This document shows positions 8,722 through 18,176 of a stretch of DNA of 64,000 nt, one piece after another. A model generated the notes under the pieces. It ran no database searches. It saw nothing but the letters and a program-made list of their open reading frames with translations, and had not been told where the DNA came from. The translations under genes and the position numbers were made by a program. The DNA comes from a bacterium (GTDB lineage: Bacteria; Cyanobacteriota; Vampirovibrionia; Obscuribacterales; Obscuribacteraceae), in assembly GCA_016124935.1 (NCBI GenBank), contig WGMS01000019.1:1-64000 (forward strand). Direction: 5' to 3'. The stretch's first letter is position 1; each line of letters starts with the position of its first letter.

Positions 8722-10423
8722 AGACCGCCACAAGCTTCTCTTTGATACTTCTAAGCCGCCTCGATTCGTCCATCACCTCGGTGACCCGCTGTACATTGTC
8801 GCCCTTCATGGCGGACATGCCTTCTGCCTGCAACGCATCCAGCGCATCATCTATGCCGGAGACTATCACACAGCAGGCATCAACGACGGTCTCCTGAGCC
8901 GAGTCGACCTGTTCTTTAATGGCCAGGAACTCACCTTTCTGGTCAAAGATAGGACCTCTATGCCGGTCGCTCAGACGAATTTTGTCCTTCAGATTTTTCA
9001 AGCGCTCACCATTGTCTTGACTGTAATCTTGATCTTCGGATTCACCCGATTCGACAGAATTTGCCGCAATCGAAGCATGCGAAGATTCTGAAAAATCAGA
9101 ATAACCGGAATTTTTTTGTGGCACCTCTTGCGGTGTCATAAAGAAAGTTTTTTCGGCCACCGATCTTGATGGGGTAGGCTCCGGTGGAGCTTCCGGCACC
9201 GGCGCTTCTTCCCGGGATGCCGGGATCTCTATATCTAGCAAAGTCTTCTTTAACGGCTTTTCGTTGGAATCTTGCACCAGTTCACTCTCCACTTTTGCTT
9301 CAGACACAGCTTCGGACACGGATTTAGATCCAAGTTCTGCCACAGGATCAAGAACCGCTTCCGGTCCTGGTGCCGCGATGGCAGCGGCGGCGGCGGCTAG
9401 ATGTTCCGGACTCGGCATAACCAGAGAGGCAGGAGGAACTTCCACCTCGGTGACCTTACGCGCTCGACGGGCGGCTACTTCTGGCTCTTCCGAAGCGGCA
9501 GACTGTGCAGAGGCAGCCGGCTCCGGCTCTTTGTCCGTCGCAAGAGGCGGAGCCGACATATCGGCCAGGGTGCTTCTTGCCAGGGTCGAAAGAGGCTTCG
9601 GTCTGTCGCCATCTGATGCTGCCGCTGTCGGCTTCGGCGCCGAAGGCAGCTGCTCGCCCGGATGCAGCCCGATTTCGTCCTCATCCAGAGCCTCGAAACT
9701 CCGGTCTAGAACGGCTTCCTCCTCCTCTTTGGAAGAAGAAGAAAAGGCGAATTTATCTGTGGACAAAGCCTCTCCACGGGTCACTTTGATAATCTGACCG
9801 AGCAATCTTCGACAAACCCTGGGGAATTCATCGAGGCTTATCTTGGTTCGGTCAATCCCCCAGGAGCTGGAATCTTGAACGCTCAACTTCTTGAAGGTCA
9901 GAAACGAAGGAAAGTCCGACTGATCCGGGTCAAAGCCGACCAGAAAGTCCGTGGGGATGATGTACACGTCGACAGCGCTGTCCGTGGCGTAGAAAACCAT
10001 GGAATACTCGTCCGAGGAGAGATGCCCTCTCATAAACCGAAACTTGCGCCGGTTGAAGTGATCTATCTTCTCTTGAAAGCCGTCCGGTCTTAGACAATTG
10101 ATGGTGAATTCATTTTTCTTGTTGAACTCGAAGGAGTACCGCTCCAGACTATCGAAAAGAATATCCATCAGGACCGGCATGGTCATCTGGGAGGCGTCGA
10201 GAAGCTTGCCGGGCATGATGGTTTCGTCGGCGGAGATGACCGAATCATCCATGCGCACCAGCCAGCCCATAGTCTCTTCTCCGGTGAAATTTTGGTTGAT
10301 ACCTTTTACAGTACGCAGTTTTGAACGCAGGATCTCGGCTTTGAGCCGGGCTTCTTGATCCGGCGTCTTTGCCTGGGTAGAACCCAGGGAAGGCGGTGTT
10401 TTCTTGTTCTCTTCTTCTGACAC
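8699..10423 (-). CDS. Large protein of unknown function, acidic low-complexity middle
   Basis: 574 residues with no signal peptide or membrane helix. Residues 30-230 look like a folded alpha/beta domain with many aromatic residues (FMRGHLSSDEYSMVFYATD). Residues 230-470 are Ala/Pro/Glu/Ser-rich and probably disordered. The last 90 residues are charged and helical, likely a coiled coil (LKNLKDKIRLSDRHRG and ESRRLRSIKEKLVAVSKEIA). I do not recognise the family. The ordered-linker-coil layout suggests a cytoplasmic scaffold. Its stop overlaps the convergent HEAT gene by 23 bp. Confidence 0.75.
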   Translation of the reverse strand: MSEEENKKTPPSLGSTQAKTPDQEARLKAEILRSKLRTVKGINQNFTGEETMGWLVRMDDSVISADETIMPGKLLDASQMTMPVLMDILFDSLERYSFEFNKKNEFTINCLRPDGFQEKIDHFNRRKFRFMRGHLSSDEYSMVFYATDSAVDVYIIPTDFLVGFDPDQSDFPSFLTFKKLSVQDSSSWGIDRTKISLDEFPRVCRRLLGQIIKVTRGEALSTDKFAFSSSSKEEEEAVLDRSFEALDEDEIGLHPGEQLPSAPKPTAAASDGDRPKPLSTLARSTLADMSAPPLATDKEPEPAASAQSAASEEPEVAARRARKVTEVEVPPASLVMPSPEHLAAAAAAIAAPGPEAVLDPVAELGSKSVSEAVSEAKVESELVQDSNEKPLKKTLLDIEIPASREEAPVPEAPPEPTPSRSVAEKTFFMTPQEVPQKNSGYSDFSESSHASIAANSVESGESEDQDYSQDNGERLKNLKDKIRLSDRHRGPIFDQKGEFLAIKEQVDSAQETVVDACCVIVSGIDDALDALQAEGMSAMKGDNVQRVTEVMDESRRLRSIKEKLVAVSKEIADL

Positions 10424-10500
10424 TTTTCTGCCTCTTTTCTCCGGTTCATTTTGCAGAATTATACCCGCGCAGACAGGATCTTATTTTTGCTCATAAAACA

Positions 10501-10525
10501 AAAAGGGCAGATTAACTGCCCTTTT
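10501..10525 (-). terminator. Intrinsic terminator downstream of the 128-residue secreted protein gene
   Basis: A perfect 10-bp inverted repeat (AAAAGGGCAG / CTGCCCTTTT) with a five-base loop. Read on the minus strand it is followed by TGTTTTATG. It lies 42 bp past the stop at 10567 and separates that gene from the next minus-strand gene. Confidence 0.7.
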
Positions 10526-10566
10526 ATTAAAATCAGCTGACTGATTTAACAGGGGTGTCGCCCTGC

Positions 10567-10953
10567 TCAGTCGAGCTCTCCTAAAGAGAAGGTATCGGCG
10601 CTAAAAGGCTGATCTCCGCCAGAACCTACCACAGCGTTCTTAGGACCGAGGTAGAGACCCTCGAGACTGCCGGTGAAGATGCCAATCGGTACGCCTATTA
10701 GAGCGCCGCCCATCTTGAATACCGGATTGCTGTCCTCGCCGGCCACCTGGTTGGTGGTCTCCATCGAATTGGTAAAAGACTTTCTAAGAACAGCGACAGG
10801 TGTTCCTATTATGGTGCCGAGGGTAAACGCGGTCAGAGCGACCGGTACTTTGACAGCCGTCTCCATAGCTTCACCGGCATCTGCTCTGGCAGGGCTTTGA
10901 AGAGATACGGCGACCGCGGCGGCGCACATAAGAGAAACCAGACTTTTTTTCAT
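10567..10953 (-). CDS. Small exported protein, unknown function
   Basis: 128 residues with a clear signal peptide (MKKSLVSLMCAAAVAVSLQSPARA, cleavage after ARA at about 24). The mature part has two glycine-rich hydrophobic stretches (ALTAFTLGTIIGTPVAVL and MGGALIGVPIGIFTGSLEGLYLG). Both share a G-x-P-x-G pattern, suggesting insertion in, or contact with, a membrane. A good terminator follows. No family recognised. Confidence 0.7.
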   Translation of the reverse strand: MKKSLVSLMCAAAVAVSLQSPARADAGEAMETAVKVPVALTAFTLGTIIGTPVAVLRKSFTNSMETTNQVAGEDSNPVFKMGGALIGVPIGIFTGSLEGLYLGPKNAVVGSGGDQPFSADTFSLGELD

Positions 10954-11123
10954 TGGGCGAACCCTCTTCTAATAATGGATGAGTAAATCAAATAAAAGGC
11001 CTTTCTTTTTTACCATTTCAAAGGAGCTTTAGAAAGCCCGTATATCCGCCAGGCGCACAGATTGACCTCGCCCGCATATGTCTTCGCTTTACGAGCAAGG
11101 CCGGCTTCCAGTAAATTGTAGTT

Positions 11124-13241
11124 ATGGACAAAAGCGCTTGCAAAAATTGCGGGAATCCAAGAAGCCAAGATAAGCCCGGGACCGGATCTGAGTTCGGCTT
11201 CCACTGTACCTGTGAGCCCCAGAACCAGGAGCCCGCCGAAGAGACATTAACCGTAGACGCAGATAAATTTCCCCTCGATCGCTATCAGCCCCTGACAAAG
11301 ATCGCCCGGGGCGCAAGCGGAACAGTCTACAGGGCCAGGGACCTCGTTCTGGGAAAAGTAGTGGCGGTGAAAGTGCTCCACAGCCTCTCCCCCGAAGAGT
11401 TGATTCAATTTCAAGAAGAAGCACGAGCGACAAGTAGGCTCAGCCACCAAAACATCGTCGAAATTTTGGACTTCGGTGCCACCGAAGCAGGCACACCATA
11501 TATGATACTGGAGTATTTCGAGGGAGTTTCCCTGGATAGGTATCTGAAAGACTCTGCTCCTCTATCATGGCGCAAGGCGAGCGCCATAGCAAAAGAGCTG
11601 GCAAAAGCCCTGGAGCATGCGCACACAGAAGGCATTCTTCATCGCGACATCAAGCCGTCCAACATCCTTTGCAAAGAGCCGGGCTCGGCCGATTTTACCT
11701 TGAAGTTGATTGATTTCGGCATAGCCAAACTGAGTGAAAAGACAGTCACCCAGACCGAATATCAAGGGCTGACCCTGGCCGGGACGCCTTCTTATATGAG
11801 CCCGGATATAGCCCGGGGACACAACTATACGCAAGCTTCCGAAATCTATTCTCTGGGCTGCCTTCTGTTCGAACTGCTGACCGGACATCCTCCTTTTACA
11901 GCAGAAACGGCGCTCGAAGTAATCTCTCTGCACGCCAGTCAGAAACCACCTGCTCTAGCCGACAGCCAAACCGCGCTCAAAGAAGAAGAGATCGAACCGA
12001 TTCAGAAGCTTCTTAATCGCTGCCTTGCCAAAGAGCCCGGGGAGAGATTTCAAAGGATGCAAGAATTCTTGCACGCCCTCGAGTCGATTGAGTTCGAAGA
12101 GAAGCACCCTGCGCCTCTCAAATCGACCGATTCTTCCTCGGCATCTCGTACGGAACTTCGACTGGCAAGCCGAGCACTTGCTCCTATCTTCATAGCCGGT
12201 ATTGCTGGCGGTGCCATCTATGTCGTCACCGCCAGCGTTCTAGAACAGAACTCAAAACCACAAAACCCATCAAAACCGGCAGAGTTTTCATCAAGGTGGA
12301 AGGAAACTCCCCCAATGACGCCCTTTAAGGAAGAGCCCTCAAACATCGAGACTTCCGGATTCAAGTTGAACAACGAAGAACTGGATCAAACAGCAGAGAA
12401 CTTCATGGGCAATACTATAGACACCACCCTCAGACCGAACCGAGCCGGTGTTGTCGAATTCACCATAGCGGCCACCGATGACGCTTTGTCGAGACTAAAA
12501 GAGACCGGGGAATTCGGCCAGCCTATTTTAACTCTGAAAATCTGCGGCGAAAAATTTAGCGGCGAGGGCTTCAAATATCTGGAAGGCAAGCACATATCAC
12601 GCATGGTCCTGGACACTCCCGCCCTCACCGACGAAGGCATCGCGCGCCTTAAAAAGTTTTCCAGCCTGTCAGACTTAGAGCTTATCACCGCACCGAAACT
12701 GACAAAAGAATCAGGCAAAATTTTGAGTGAGTTCCCTCGTTTAACAAATATGGAGCTCAATCTGCCAGGCCTTACGAAAAACTTTTTGCAGGGATTATCC
12801 GAATCGAAAAATCTGAAACTTCTGTTTCTGAGATCCCACAAAGAGATACCGGACGCAAAACTTCAGGCTCTTGCCAGTTGCCCTAATGTCGAAGACATAA
12901 GCATCTGCAACGCCCTGATTAAACCTTCGACGGTAAAAATCCTGAATCGCTTCGAAAACATGAGAGTACTGAGTTTCCGTGGGTGCGAATTCGAACCCCA
13001 GGCGGCAGCGGAACTGTCAACCCTCAAACTTGAATCGATAAACATCGACTATTCAGAAATGAACGGCAAAGAGTTTTTCGAACTGACAAAAATGAAGTCT
13101 TTGAAAACCTTGAATATTCTTGGCGAAAACGCCGTAGACAGCTTCTATTTAAAGCTCTTCCGGGCAAGAAGACCTGATGTGAAGCTGAGCGTCATCGAAA
13201 GAGAGACAAACAAACCCTTTAAAAACTACCTGGCCCACTAA
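11124..13241 (+). CDS. Ser/Thr protein kinase: single zinc-ribbon-like module, kinase, membrane helix, leucine-rich C-terminus
   Basis: 705 residues built like the 833-residue kinase but with one Cys module (CKNC...CTC, residues 6-32) instead of two. The kinase domain runs from about 50 to 330: RGASGTVY, VAVKVLH, HRDIKPSNIL near 172, DFGIA near 198, SPDIARG. A membrane helix lies near 350-372. The remaining 330 residues are degenerate leucine-rich repeats (LKFNMELNLPGL-like spacing, LTDEGIARLKKFSSLSDLEL). All catalytic residues are present. It stands alone, convergent with the small membrane protein gene downstream. Confidence 0.9.
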   Translation: MDKSACKNCGNPRSQDKPGTGSEFGFHCTCEPQNQEPAEETLTVDADKFPLDRYQPLTKIARGASGTVYRARDLVLGKVVAVKVLHSLSPEELIQFQEEARATSRLSHQNIVEILDFGATEAGTPYMILEYFEGVSLDRYLKDSAPLSWRKASAIAKELAKALEHAHTEGILHRDIKPSNILCKEPGSADFTLKLIDFGIAKLSEKTVTQTEYQGLTLAGTPSYMSPDIARGHNYTQASEIYSLGCLLFELLTGHPPFTAETALEVISLHASQKPPALADSQTALKEEEIEPIQKLLNRCLAKEPGERFQRMQEFLHALESIEFEEKHPAPLKSTDSSSASRTELRLASRALAPIFIAGIAGGAIYVVTASVLEQNSKPQNPSKPAEFSSRWKETPPMTPFKEEPSNIETSGFKLNNEELDQTAENFMGNTIDTTLRPNRAGVVEFTIAATDDALSRLKETGEFGQPILTLKICGEKFSGEGFKYLEGKHISRMVLDTPALTDEGIARLKKFSSLSDLELITAPKLTKESGKILSEFPRLTNMELNLPGLTKNFLQGLSESKNLKLLFLRSHKEIPDAKLQALASCPNVEDISICNALIKPSTVKILNRFENMRVLSFRGCEFEPQAAAELSTLKLESINIDYSEMNGKEFFELTKMKSLKTLNILGENAVDSFYLKLFRARRPDVKLSVIERETNKPFKNYLAH

Positions 13242-13281
13242 AGCACCAGTATAATGCAAACGCCACCAGTATCGGTGCTCG

Positions 13282-13683
13282 TCAACGCTCCATCTTGAAA
13301 GGTTTGCGATACTGATTCAGGTCGATGATAATCTTCTTCTCTTTCGGCTCAGCCAACTCTGCCCGCACTTTGAGTTCTACCAGAAGACAGGTAGCCAGAG
13401 AGCCGATGAACATAACCAGAGCAAAGACCAGATAGCGCCAGAAGCCCCTCTTCTTGGGCATTTTACGGAAGCCGACATAAAACGCCAGCGGAATGAAGAA
13501 CGGAATAATACCCGTGGCCATGAGCGCTGCCGGCCACATACGCTGGGAGTCCATAAACTGAAGCTTGTAGAATGGCGCAATGGCTAGATTTCCGGTTAAC
13601 AACGCCAGTCCTCCGGGCATACCCATGCCCGGTATGAATCCGAAGATCGCGATACATATGGCGATCACAATCGCCCACTTCAT
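13282..13683 (-). CDS. Small membrane protein, unknown function
   Basis: 133 residues with three or four hydrophobic segments: residues 3-33, 50-70 and 85-107, the last preceded by a basic loop (KMPKKRGFWR). The C-terminus is charged and cytoplasmic (KEKKIIIDLNQYRKPFKMER). It is convergent with the kinase gene, 40 bp apart, and divergent from the TPR gene at 13796. No family recognised. Confidence 0.6.
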   Translation of the reverse strand: MKWAIVIAICIAIFGFIPGMGMPGGLALLTGNLAIAPFYKLQFMDSQRMWPAALMATGIIPFFIPLAFYVGFRKMPKKRGFWRYLVFALVMFIGSLATCLLVELKVRAELAEPKEKKIIIDLNQYRKPFKMER

Positions 13684-13795
13684 TTAATTGCCCCCCCGAC
13701 TTCTCGACCTGTTTAATCAATCGTTATCTTAAGATTCTATCTAGTTTATAAGAGACCTCCTATTTATCAGAGGTCAATCCGTTAAAATATTTGGC

Positions 13796-15325
13796 ATGTT
13801 TAAAACCCCAGCAAACTCTACCAGACACCATAAATCGCAAGCGGCCTCCCTTGTAGCGATGCTTCTGCTCGGCTCAATCTACTCGATAGACCAAGCCGAC
13901 GCCCAGGCGCCGGTGCCAGGGTCCGCACCGGTTCCGGGTCAGAGCCAGAGTCAAAGTCATAGTCAGATCAGCCCGGTAGAAGAGTCGTCTAATGATGTGG
14001 CTCCTGCGGCTCCGATAGCTCCCACGATTCCGGTAACTCAAACAGCACCGATTTCCCAAACAGCTCCTGTAATTCCCGGGACACAGGCTGCGGAAATCTC
14101 CATGCCCGCTTCTGTTTCTATGCCGGTTCCTGCTCCTGTTAATATGCCGGCACCGGCAGCCCAGGCTCCTGTGCTCTCAGAGAAGCAACGCCAGGAGCTT
14201 TTCAAAGACTGGAAGAAAATCCAGGACAAAGGGCAGAAGGCGCTGGATCTGTGTGAATACGGCAAAGCCGAGCGCACCCTTGTAAAAGCGGTAGAACTGG
14301 CTCGCAAGCTGGGTACTGACGATGTCCAGATCGCCAAAAGCTCCGGAGAGCTTGGCAGATTGCTGACGATAAGAGGACGATTTTCTGAAGCCGAGCCTTA
14401 TCTTGAGGAAGAACTCGCCATAAAAGATGTAGCCCTGGCGGATTCCGACGGCAAGATAATCCAGGACATGGGAGAGCTGGTCAAGTTCTATCTCAACTAT
14501 GGCACCGAGAGCAAAGCAGTGCCGCTCACCGACGATATCCTCGACTTTGTCGAAGGCAAAATCAGAGAACAGCGCAACCAGTCTTCAAAAGCGATTAAAC
14601 TAACCGCCGGTCAACCCCTGACGGCCTGGGCCGGCATGGCGGCTCCAGCCCAGCGTGACCCCTTGTTAGAGTGGTCCATCACCTGTGACGCCCTGGGCGA
14701 CATGTATCGCATTCGCAAAAACTACGACATCGCCGACCGACTATTCAAAGCGGCTCTTGATGTAAAAGCGACGGTACTGGGCAAGAAACACCTCTCTCTA
14801 GCCAACAGCTACGACAACCTGGCCACCATCTGTATGGAGAAGGACGACTTCAAGGAAGCCGAATCCTACTACCGCGATGCCCTCAGAATCACCGAAAGAA
14901 TCTTAGAACCAGGCGACCCTCAGATTTTTTCGAGGATAACCAAACTGGCTCGCTGCCTGATGAAAGAGAACAAGTGGGACGAAGCAGAGAAGCTCTATCA
15001 AAGAGCCAACCAGATGTTCGCAAACTCAGATTCAATTTACAAACAGCACGCCCTCTTCGCCCTCGGCTGCCTCTATTCTGATCGCAAGCGTTATTCTTCG
15101 GCTGCTCCGGTCTTAGCTAGAGCGCTTCATCTAGCCGAAAAGAACCACGGTGTCTGCTCTGAGAATCTCGGGCCATATCTGAGAAAATACGCCTATGTTC
15201 TCTATTATCTTGGCCAGAGGGGTCAGACCGACAGCCTCCGGGCGCGCGCCAATTCGGTGGCACCGATAGCTAAAGCCCTGACACCCAAGGTCAAGATGGG
15301 CAAACTCGAAGCCAAGGTCAACTAA
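13796..15325 (+). CDS. Secreted TPR protein with Ser/Gln and Pro/Ala-rich linker
   Basis: 509 residues. A signal peptide ends near ADAQA (residue 37). Residues 38-130 are low complexity, with a Ser-Gln run (SQSQSHSQ) and repeated Pro-Val/Pro-Ala units. The rest is TPR repeats of the kinesin-light-chain type: LAEKNHGVCSENLGPYLRK, AESYYRDALRITERILEPGD and NSYDNLATICMEKDDFKEAE. Such domains bind peptides or partner proteins. Exported TPR proteins accompany membrane kinases throughout this window. The stop is 15 bp from that of the convergent DUF4419 gene. Confidence 0.75.
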   Translation: MFKTPANSTRHHKSQAASLVAMLLLGSIYSIDQADAQAPVPGSAPVPGQSQSQSHSQISPVEESSNDVAPAAPIAPTIPVTQTAPISQTAPVIPGTQAAEISMPASVSMPVPAPVNMPAPAAQAPVLSEKQRQELFKDWKKIQDKGQKALDLCEYGKAERTLVKAVELARKLGTDDVQIAKSSGELGRLLTIRGRFSEAEPYLEEELAIKDVALADSDGKIIQDMGELVKFYLNYGTESKAVPLTDDILDFVEGKIREQRNQSSKAIKLTAGQPLTAWAGMAAPAQRDPLLEWSITCDALGDMYRIRKNYDIADRLFKAALDVKATVLGKKHLSLANSYDNLATICMEKDDFKEAESYYRDALRITERILEPGDPQIFSRITKLARCLMKENKWDEAEKLYQRANQMFANSDSIYKQHALFALGCLYSDRKRYSSAAPVLARALHLAEKNHGVCSENLGPYLRKYAYVLYYLGQRGQTDSLRARANSVAPIAKALTPKVKMGKLEAKVN

Positions 15326-15340
15326 AGTTCTTACAGAGGA

Positions 15341-16921
15341 CTATTGACCAAGAGAATCTAAGAATTCCTGAAAAGTATTGGCCACCACTAAAGCCGCGCC
15401 TTCTTTGTCGACCAGACAAACCCTCTGTTTGGCGTAATGAGTCTCCAGCGCCAGGAAGCGACCATCTTTATAGCAGGCAAAACGCAACCAGCGAGTCTTT
15501 GCATCGCCTTGAAATTCACCACCTGCGCCATCGGGATGCTCATCGCCGGTTAATTGAACGAACATGACCTCCGCCAGGGGCAGGATTCGAAGATCTTGAT
15601 CGGCCCGTTCAAGCCCATTGTGTTCTCGATAAAAATGAAGCAGCTCAGCCGATATGACATCACCGCTAAAACCTCCGGTGGTGCCTATCAACTTAGCAGC
15701 CTCCTCTTCGAACTGCTCAGGAGCCGGAGCCTGAGCCAGCTCACAGGTAGAAGAAAGAGAGCTGATGGTCGCATCCAGACCGGGCGCTTTGCGAACCGCC
15801 ATGCCCAGACGCGGACGCATGGCGAAATCACCGTCCTTCTCTTCTACCGCCAGGAATCCGCCAAGCAACTGCATACGATACCGTTGCCCTTGCTCAATCA
15901 AGGTGAAAGGCACCATCGAGATTCCCGATGGCAGGGCGGCACTGGTCACGGGGCTTGGCACCGAAGGGAACATCATTCCCCGCGCCTGCATAGGATCTAA
16001 CTCCGGTTCGGGCCAGCTATCGTCAAACAAAAGTGGATTGACCACGTTGATGGTGCCGGTTTGATGATTCTTCAAGTACGGTATCAGCTTGAGCATCCAG
16101 CCGTTCATCAGATCACCGCCATAGGCGGCCATCCGTTTATAGATATCTTGCCAGTGGGCCAGATCGACATCGCCCGATGCAGCCCGGACAAACTGATCGG
16201 CTATTTGACGAACCGAAGGAAGCCACCAGTCCAGATCATAGTCGGCAAGAAGCTCTATCTTTTCACGCAGATGCTTCCAGTCGTCGACATCTCCTTCAAG
16301 GGTAATGGCGGGAATACCGCAAACACACATAACCACATATTCGAAATAAGCCTGGAAAGCGTCAAGAATAGCGGTCTGAGACGCCAGCCTTTCGTGTAAG
16401 CCGGTGGTGCTAAAATCCGCCTCCAGTGCCCGGGAATCTATCGATAGATTATCGTGAACCCGCTCGGCCAGATCAGCCACCACCTGATCCCAGGCGCTCT
16501 CCGGAGAATTGACATAGACATTCTCAACTTCTATAGCCAGGACTTTTTTGCCTTCGTGGGCAACGAAGCGCTTTCTCAAAAGCTCGCTGTTATTGTTCAC
16601 ATGATAAGCAAAGCCTTGAAGGATCATTGTCCAGATCATGTCAGGACTTAAAATAAGCGGTCTATGCAGGCTGAAAGCAAGATGTACCGCCGCTATCATC
16701 GGATGATAGCCGACCTTCTCGACACTCTTGGAGTTGTACCCGGTGCAATAGAGCACGTCCGACTGGGAGTTGGCACCGCTGAAGCGACTGCGATCGTATC
16801 CTGCCAGAAGAGTGTTAATACTATGGGTGGTTATCCAGTTTCCGAGCTTCGCATCACCAGGGATTGGTGCGACATCATGCACCGGGAAGGTGATACCTTC
16901 CTTCTTCGTCTGTGTATTCAA
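15341..16921 (-). CDS. DUF4419 protein with a possible SMI1/KNR4-like C-terminal domain
   Basis: 526 residues. The N-terminal two thirds match DUF4419: HPMIAAVHLAFSLHRPLILSP, MIWTMILQGFAYHVNNNSE, LRKRFVAHEGKK and CGIPAITLEGDVDDWKHL are typical of that family, whose function is unknown. The last 120 residues (LLHFYREHNGLERADQDLRI, and RWLRFACYKDGRFLALE) resemble an SMI1/KNR4 (SUKH) fold, found in immunity proteins and regulators. No signal peptide is seen. A monocistronic gene; the fusion to a SUKH-like domain is inferred by eye. Confidence 0.75.
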   Translation of the reverse strand: MNTQTKKEGITFPVHDVAPIPGDAKLGNWITTHSINTLLAGYDRSRFSGANSQSDVLYCTGYNSKSVEKVGYHPMIAAVHLAFSLHRPLILSPDMIWTMILQGFAYHVNNNSELLRKRFVAHEGKKVLAIEVENVYVNSPESAWDQVVADLAERVHDNLSIDSRALEADFSTTGLHERLASQTAILDAFQAYFEYVVMCVCGIPAITLEGDVDDWKHLREKIELLADYDLDWWLPSVRQIADQFVRAASGDVDLAHWQDIYKRMAAYGGDLMNGWMLKLIPYLKNHQTGTINVVNPLLFDDSWPEPELDPMQARGMMFPSVPSPVTSAALPSGISMVPFTLIEQGQRYRMQLLGGFLAVEEKDGDFAMRPRLGMAVRKAPGLDATISSLSSTCELAQAPAPEQFEEEAAKLIGTTGGFSGDVISAELLHFYREHNGLERADQDLRILPLAEVMFVQLTGDEHPDGAGGEFQGDAKTRWLRFACYKDGRFLALETHYAKQRVCLVDKEGAALVVANTFQEFLDSLGQ

Positions 16922-17038
16922 AACGATTCACCAGATTAGAGCCAGTAGCAACGATTTAGATCCCCATCTGAATCATTATTCCCTCGGCTTCGATTTCTCA
17001 TGCGAAAACGGCAGATATCTAAAGATCCATTACGGGCG

Positions 17039-17092
17039 GTGACGGCAGGCTGAAACCGCTATCCTGCGTCCAACTTGCCATTGCGGCGTCAC
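17039..17092. other. Possible structured leader in the 260-bp divergent spacer
   Basis: Between the starts of the genes at 16921 (minus) and 17181 (plus), an outer inverted repeat GTGACG (17039-17044) / CGTCAC (17087-17092) encloses a second one, GCAGG (17045-17049) / CCTGC (17063-17067). In RNA this would fold as a closed stem with a side hairpin. No riboswitch class is recognised. The rest of the spacer shows nothing clear. Confidence 0.3.
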
Positions 17093-17180
17093 GACCGAGC
17101 CCATGTAGGGGGATGGCACAAAACGTGGTTTATAGTAAATGAACTGTAGAAGGGCCGATTGAATTAACTCCAATTGAATC

Positions 17181-18143
17181 ATGTCGGAAATCAATCAAAA
17201 TCCAGAATCGAATCAGAACCTGAACAGCGTTCTGAGGAGCGGATTCAAGCTAAAAGAATCCGAAATCCTCGCCTGCGAAGAGGCTCTGACCGAAAACGAA
17301 GAGGATCTATCCAGTAGATTAAAACTGCTGGGATTTTACTGGTTCAACAAACACTGGGATGCCTGTGTCCCGCATCTGATCTGGCTGATAGACAAAAGTC
17401 CCGAATCTGAGGTCCTCAGCTGGGAAGCAGCCACGGTCGGAGACCAGGTCTCGGACCCAGAACTGTTCAAAGATTTGAAAAATCGCTGGGAACTGGCTAT
17501 CAAAGCGCCGACCAACCCAAGGGTTTTATTGAACGCCGCCGCCTTCTTTCTGGCATCCCAGCCCGAGCGCTCGGTAGACTTGTTAGAACAGGCGCACGAG
17601 ATGGACGCAGCCGACGACGAGATTCTAGAGAAGTTGGCCAGCACTTACCAGCTTGCCCTGAAAGAAGACGAGAAAAGCCCTTTGCTCGCCAAGGCTCTAA
17701 CAATTCAAAAAGAGCTAATGGAACGCATGCCCGACAGCAAAAAACAGCTTATAGAGCTAGCCAGGCTTTATCTGTATAAAGGCGAAACCAGAGAAGCAAA
17801 ACACCTGGTCGACGGCGCCCTCACCAGCCTGACCGGCTCTAAAGACCTGCCCCTGCTGGCAGAAGCCCACTGTGTCCGGGGACTGATTTATCTAGAAGAA
17901 GGGCTTTTGAACAAAGCCAAGGACGAACTCTCCGCCCTGCCTTCGATTCCGAAATTCGACCTTGCCAACAAGCTGATCGCAAGAGGAGAGCTGAAGGCTG
18001 TCTCGCAGTATCTGAAGAAAAATCTTAAACACTGGAAAGCGGGCAAGATCCAGCTTGCTCTCTGGATAGCTCAACTGGAGCTAGGCATGAAACCTGAGTT
18101 GCACAGCACCTGGCTGCTATCATATACGCCGGAAAAACGATAA
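17181..18143 (+). CDS. TPR-like helical repeat protein
   Basis: 320 residues without signal peptide. Helical repeat units occur throughout: SWEAATVGDQVSDPELFKDL, AAAFFLASQPERSVDLLEQA and AHCVRGLIYLEEGLLNKAK, the last two with TPR spacing. Probably a cytoplasmic scaffold. It lies 33 bp before the lipoprotein gene on the same strand, so they are likely one transcript. No catalytic motif seen. Confidence 0.65.
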   Translation: MSEINQNPESNQNLNSVLRSGFKLKESEILACEEALTENEEDLSSRLKLLGFYWFNKHWDACVPHLIWLIDKSPESEVLSWEAATVGDQVSDPELFKDLKNRWELAIKAPTNPRVLLNAAAFFLASQPERSVDLLEQAHEMDAADDEILEKLASTYQLALKEDEKSPLLAKALTIQKELMERMPDSKKQLIELARLYLYKGETREAKHLVDGALTSLTGSKDLPLLAEAHCVRGLIYLEEGLLNKAKDELSALPSIPKFDLANKLIARGELKAVSQYLKKNLKHWKAGKIQLALWIAQLELGMKPELHSTWLLSYTPEKR

Positions 18144-18176
18144 TTTCCAGCCTGTATTCTCCGGAGCAAAATCATA

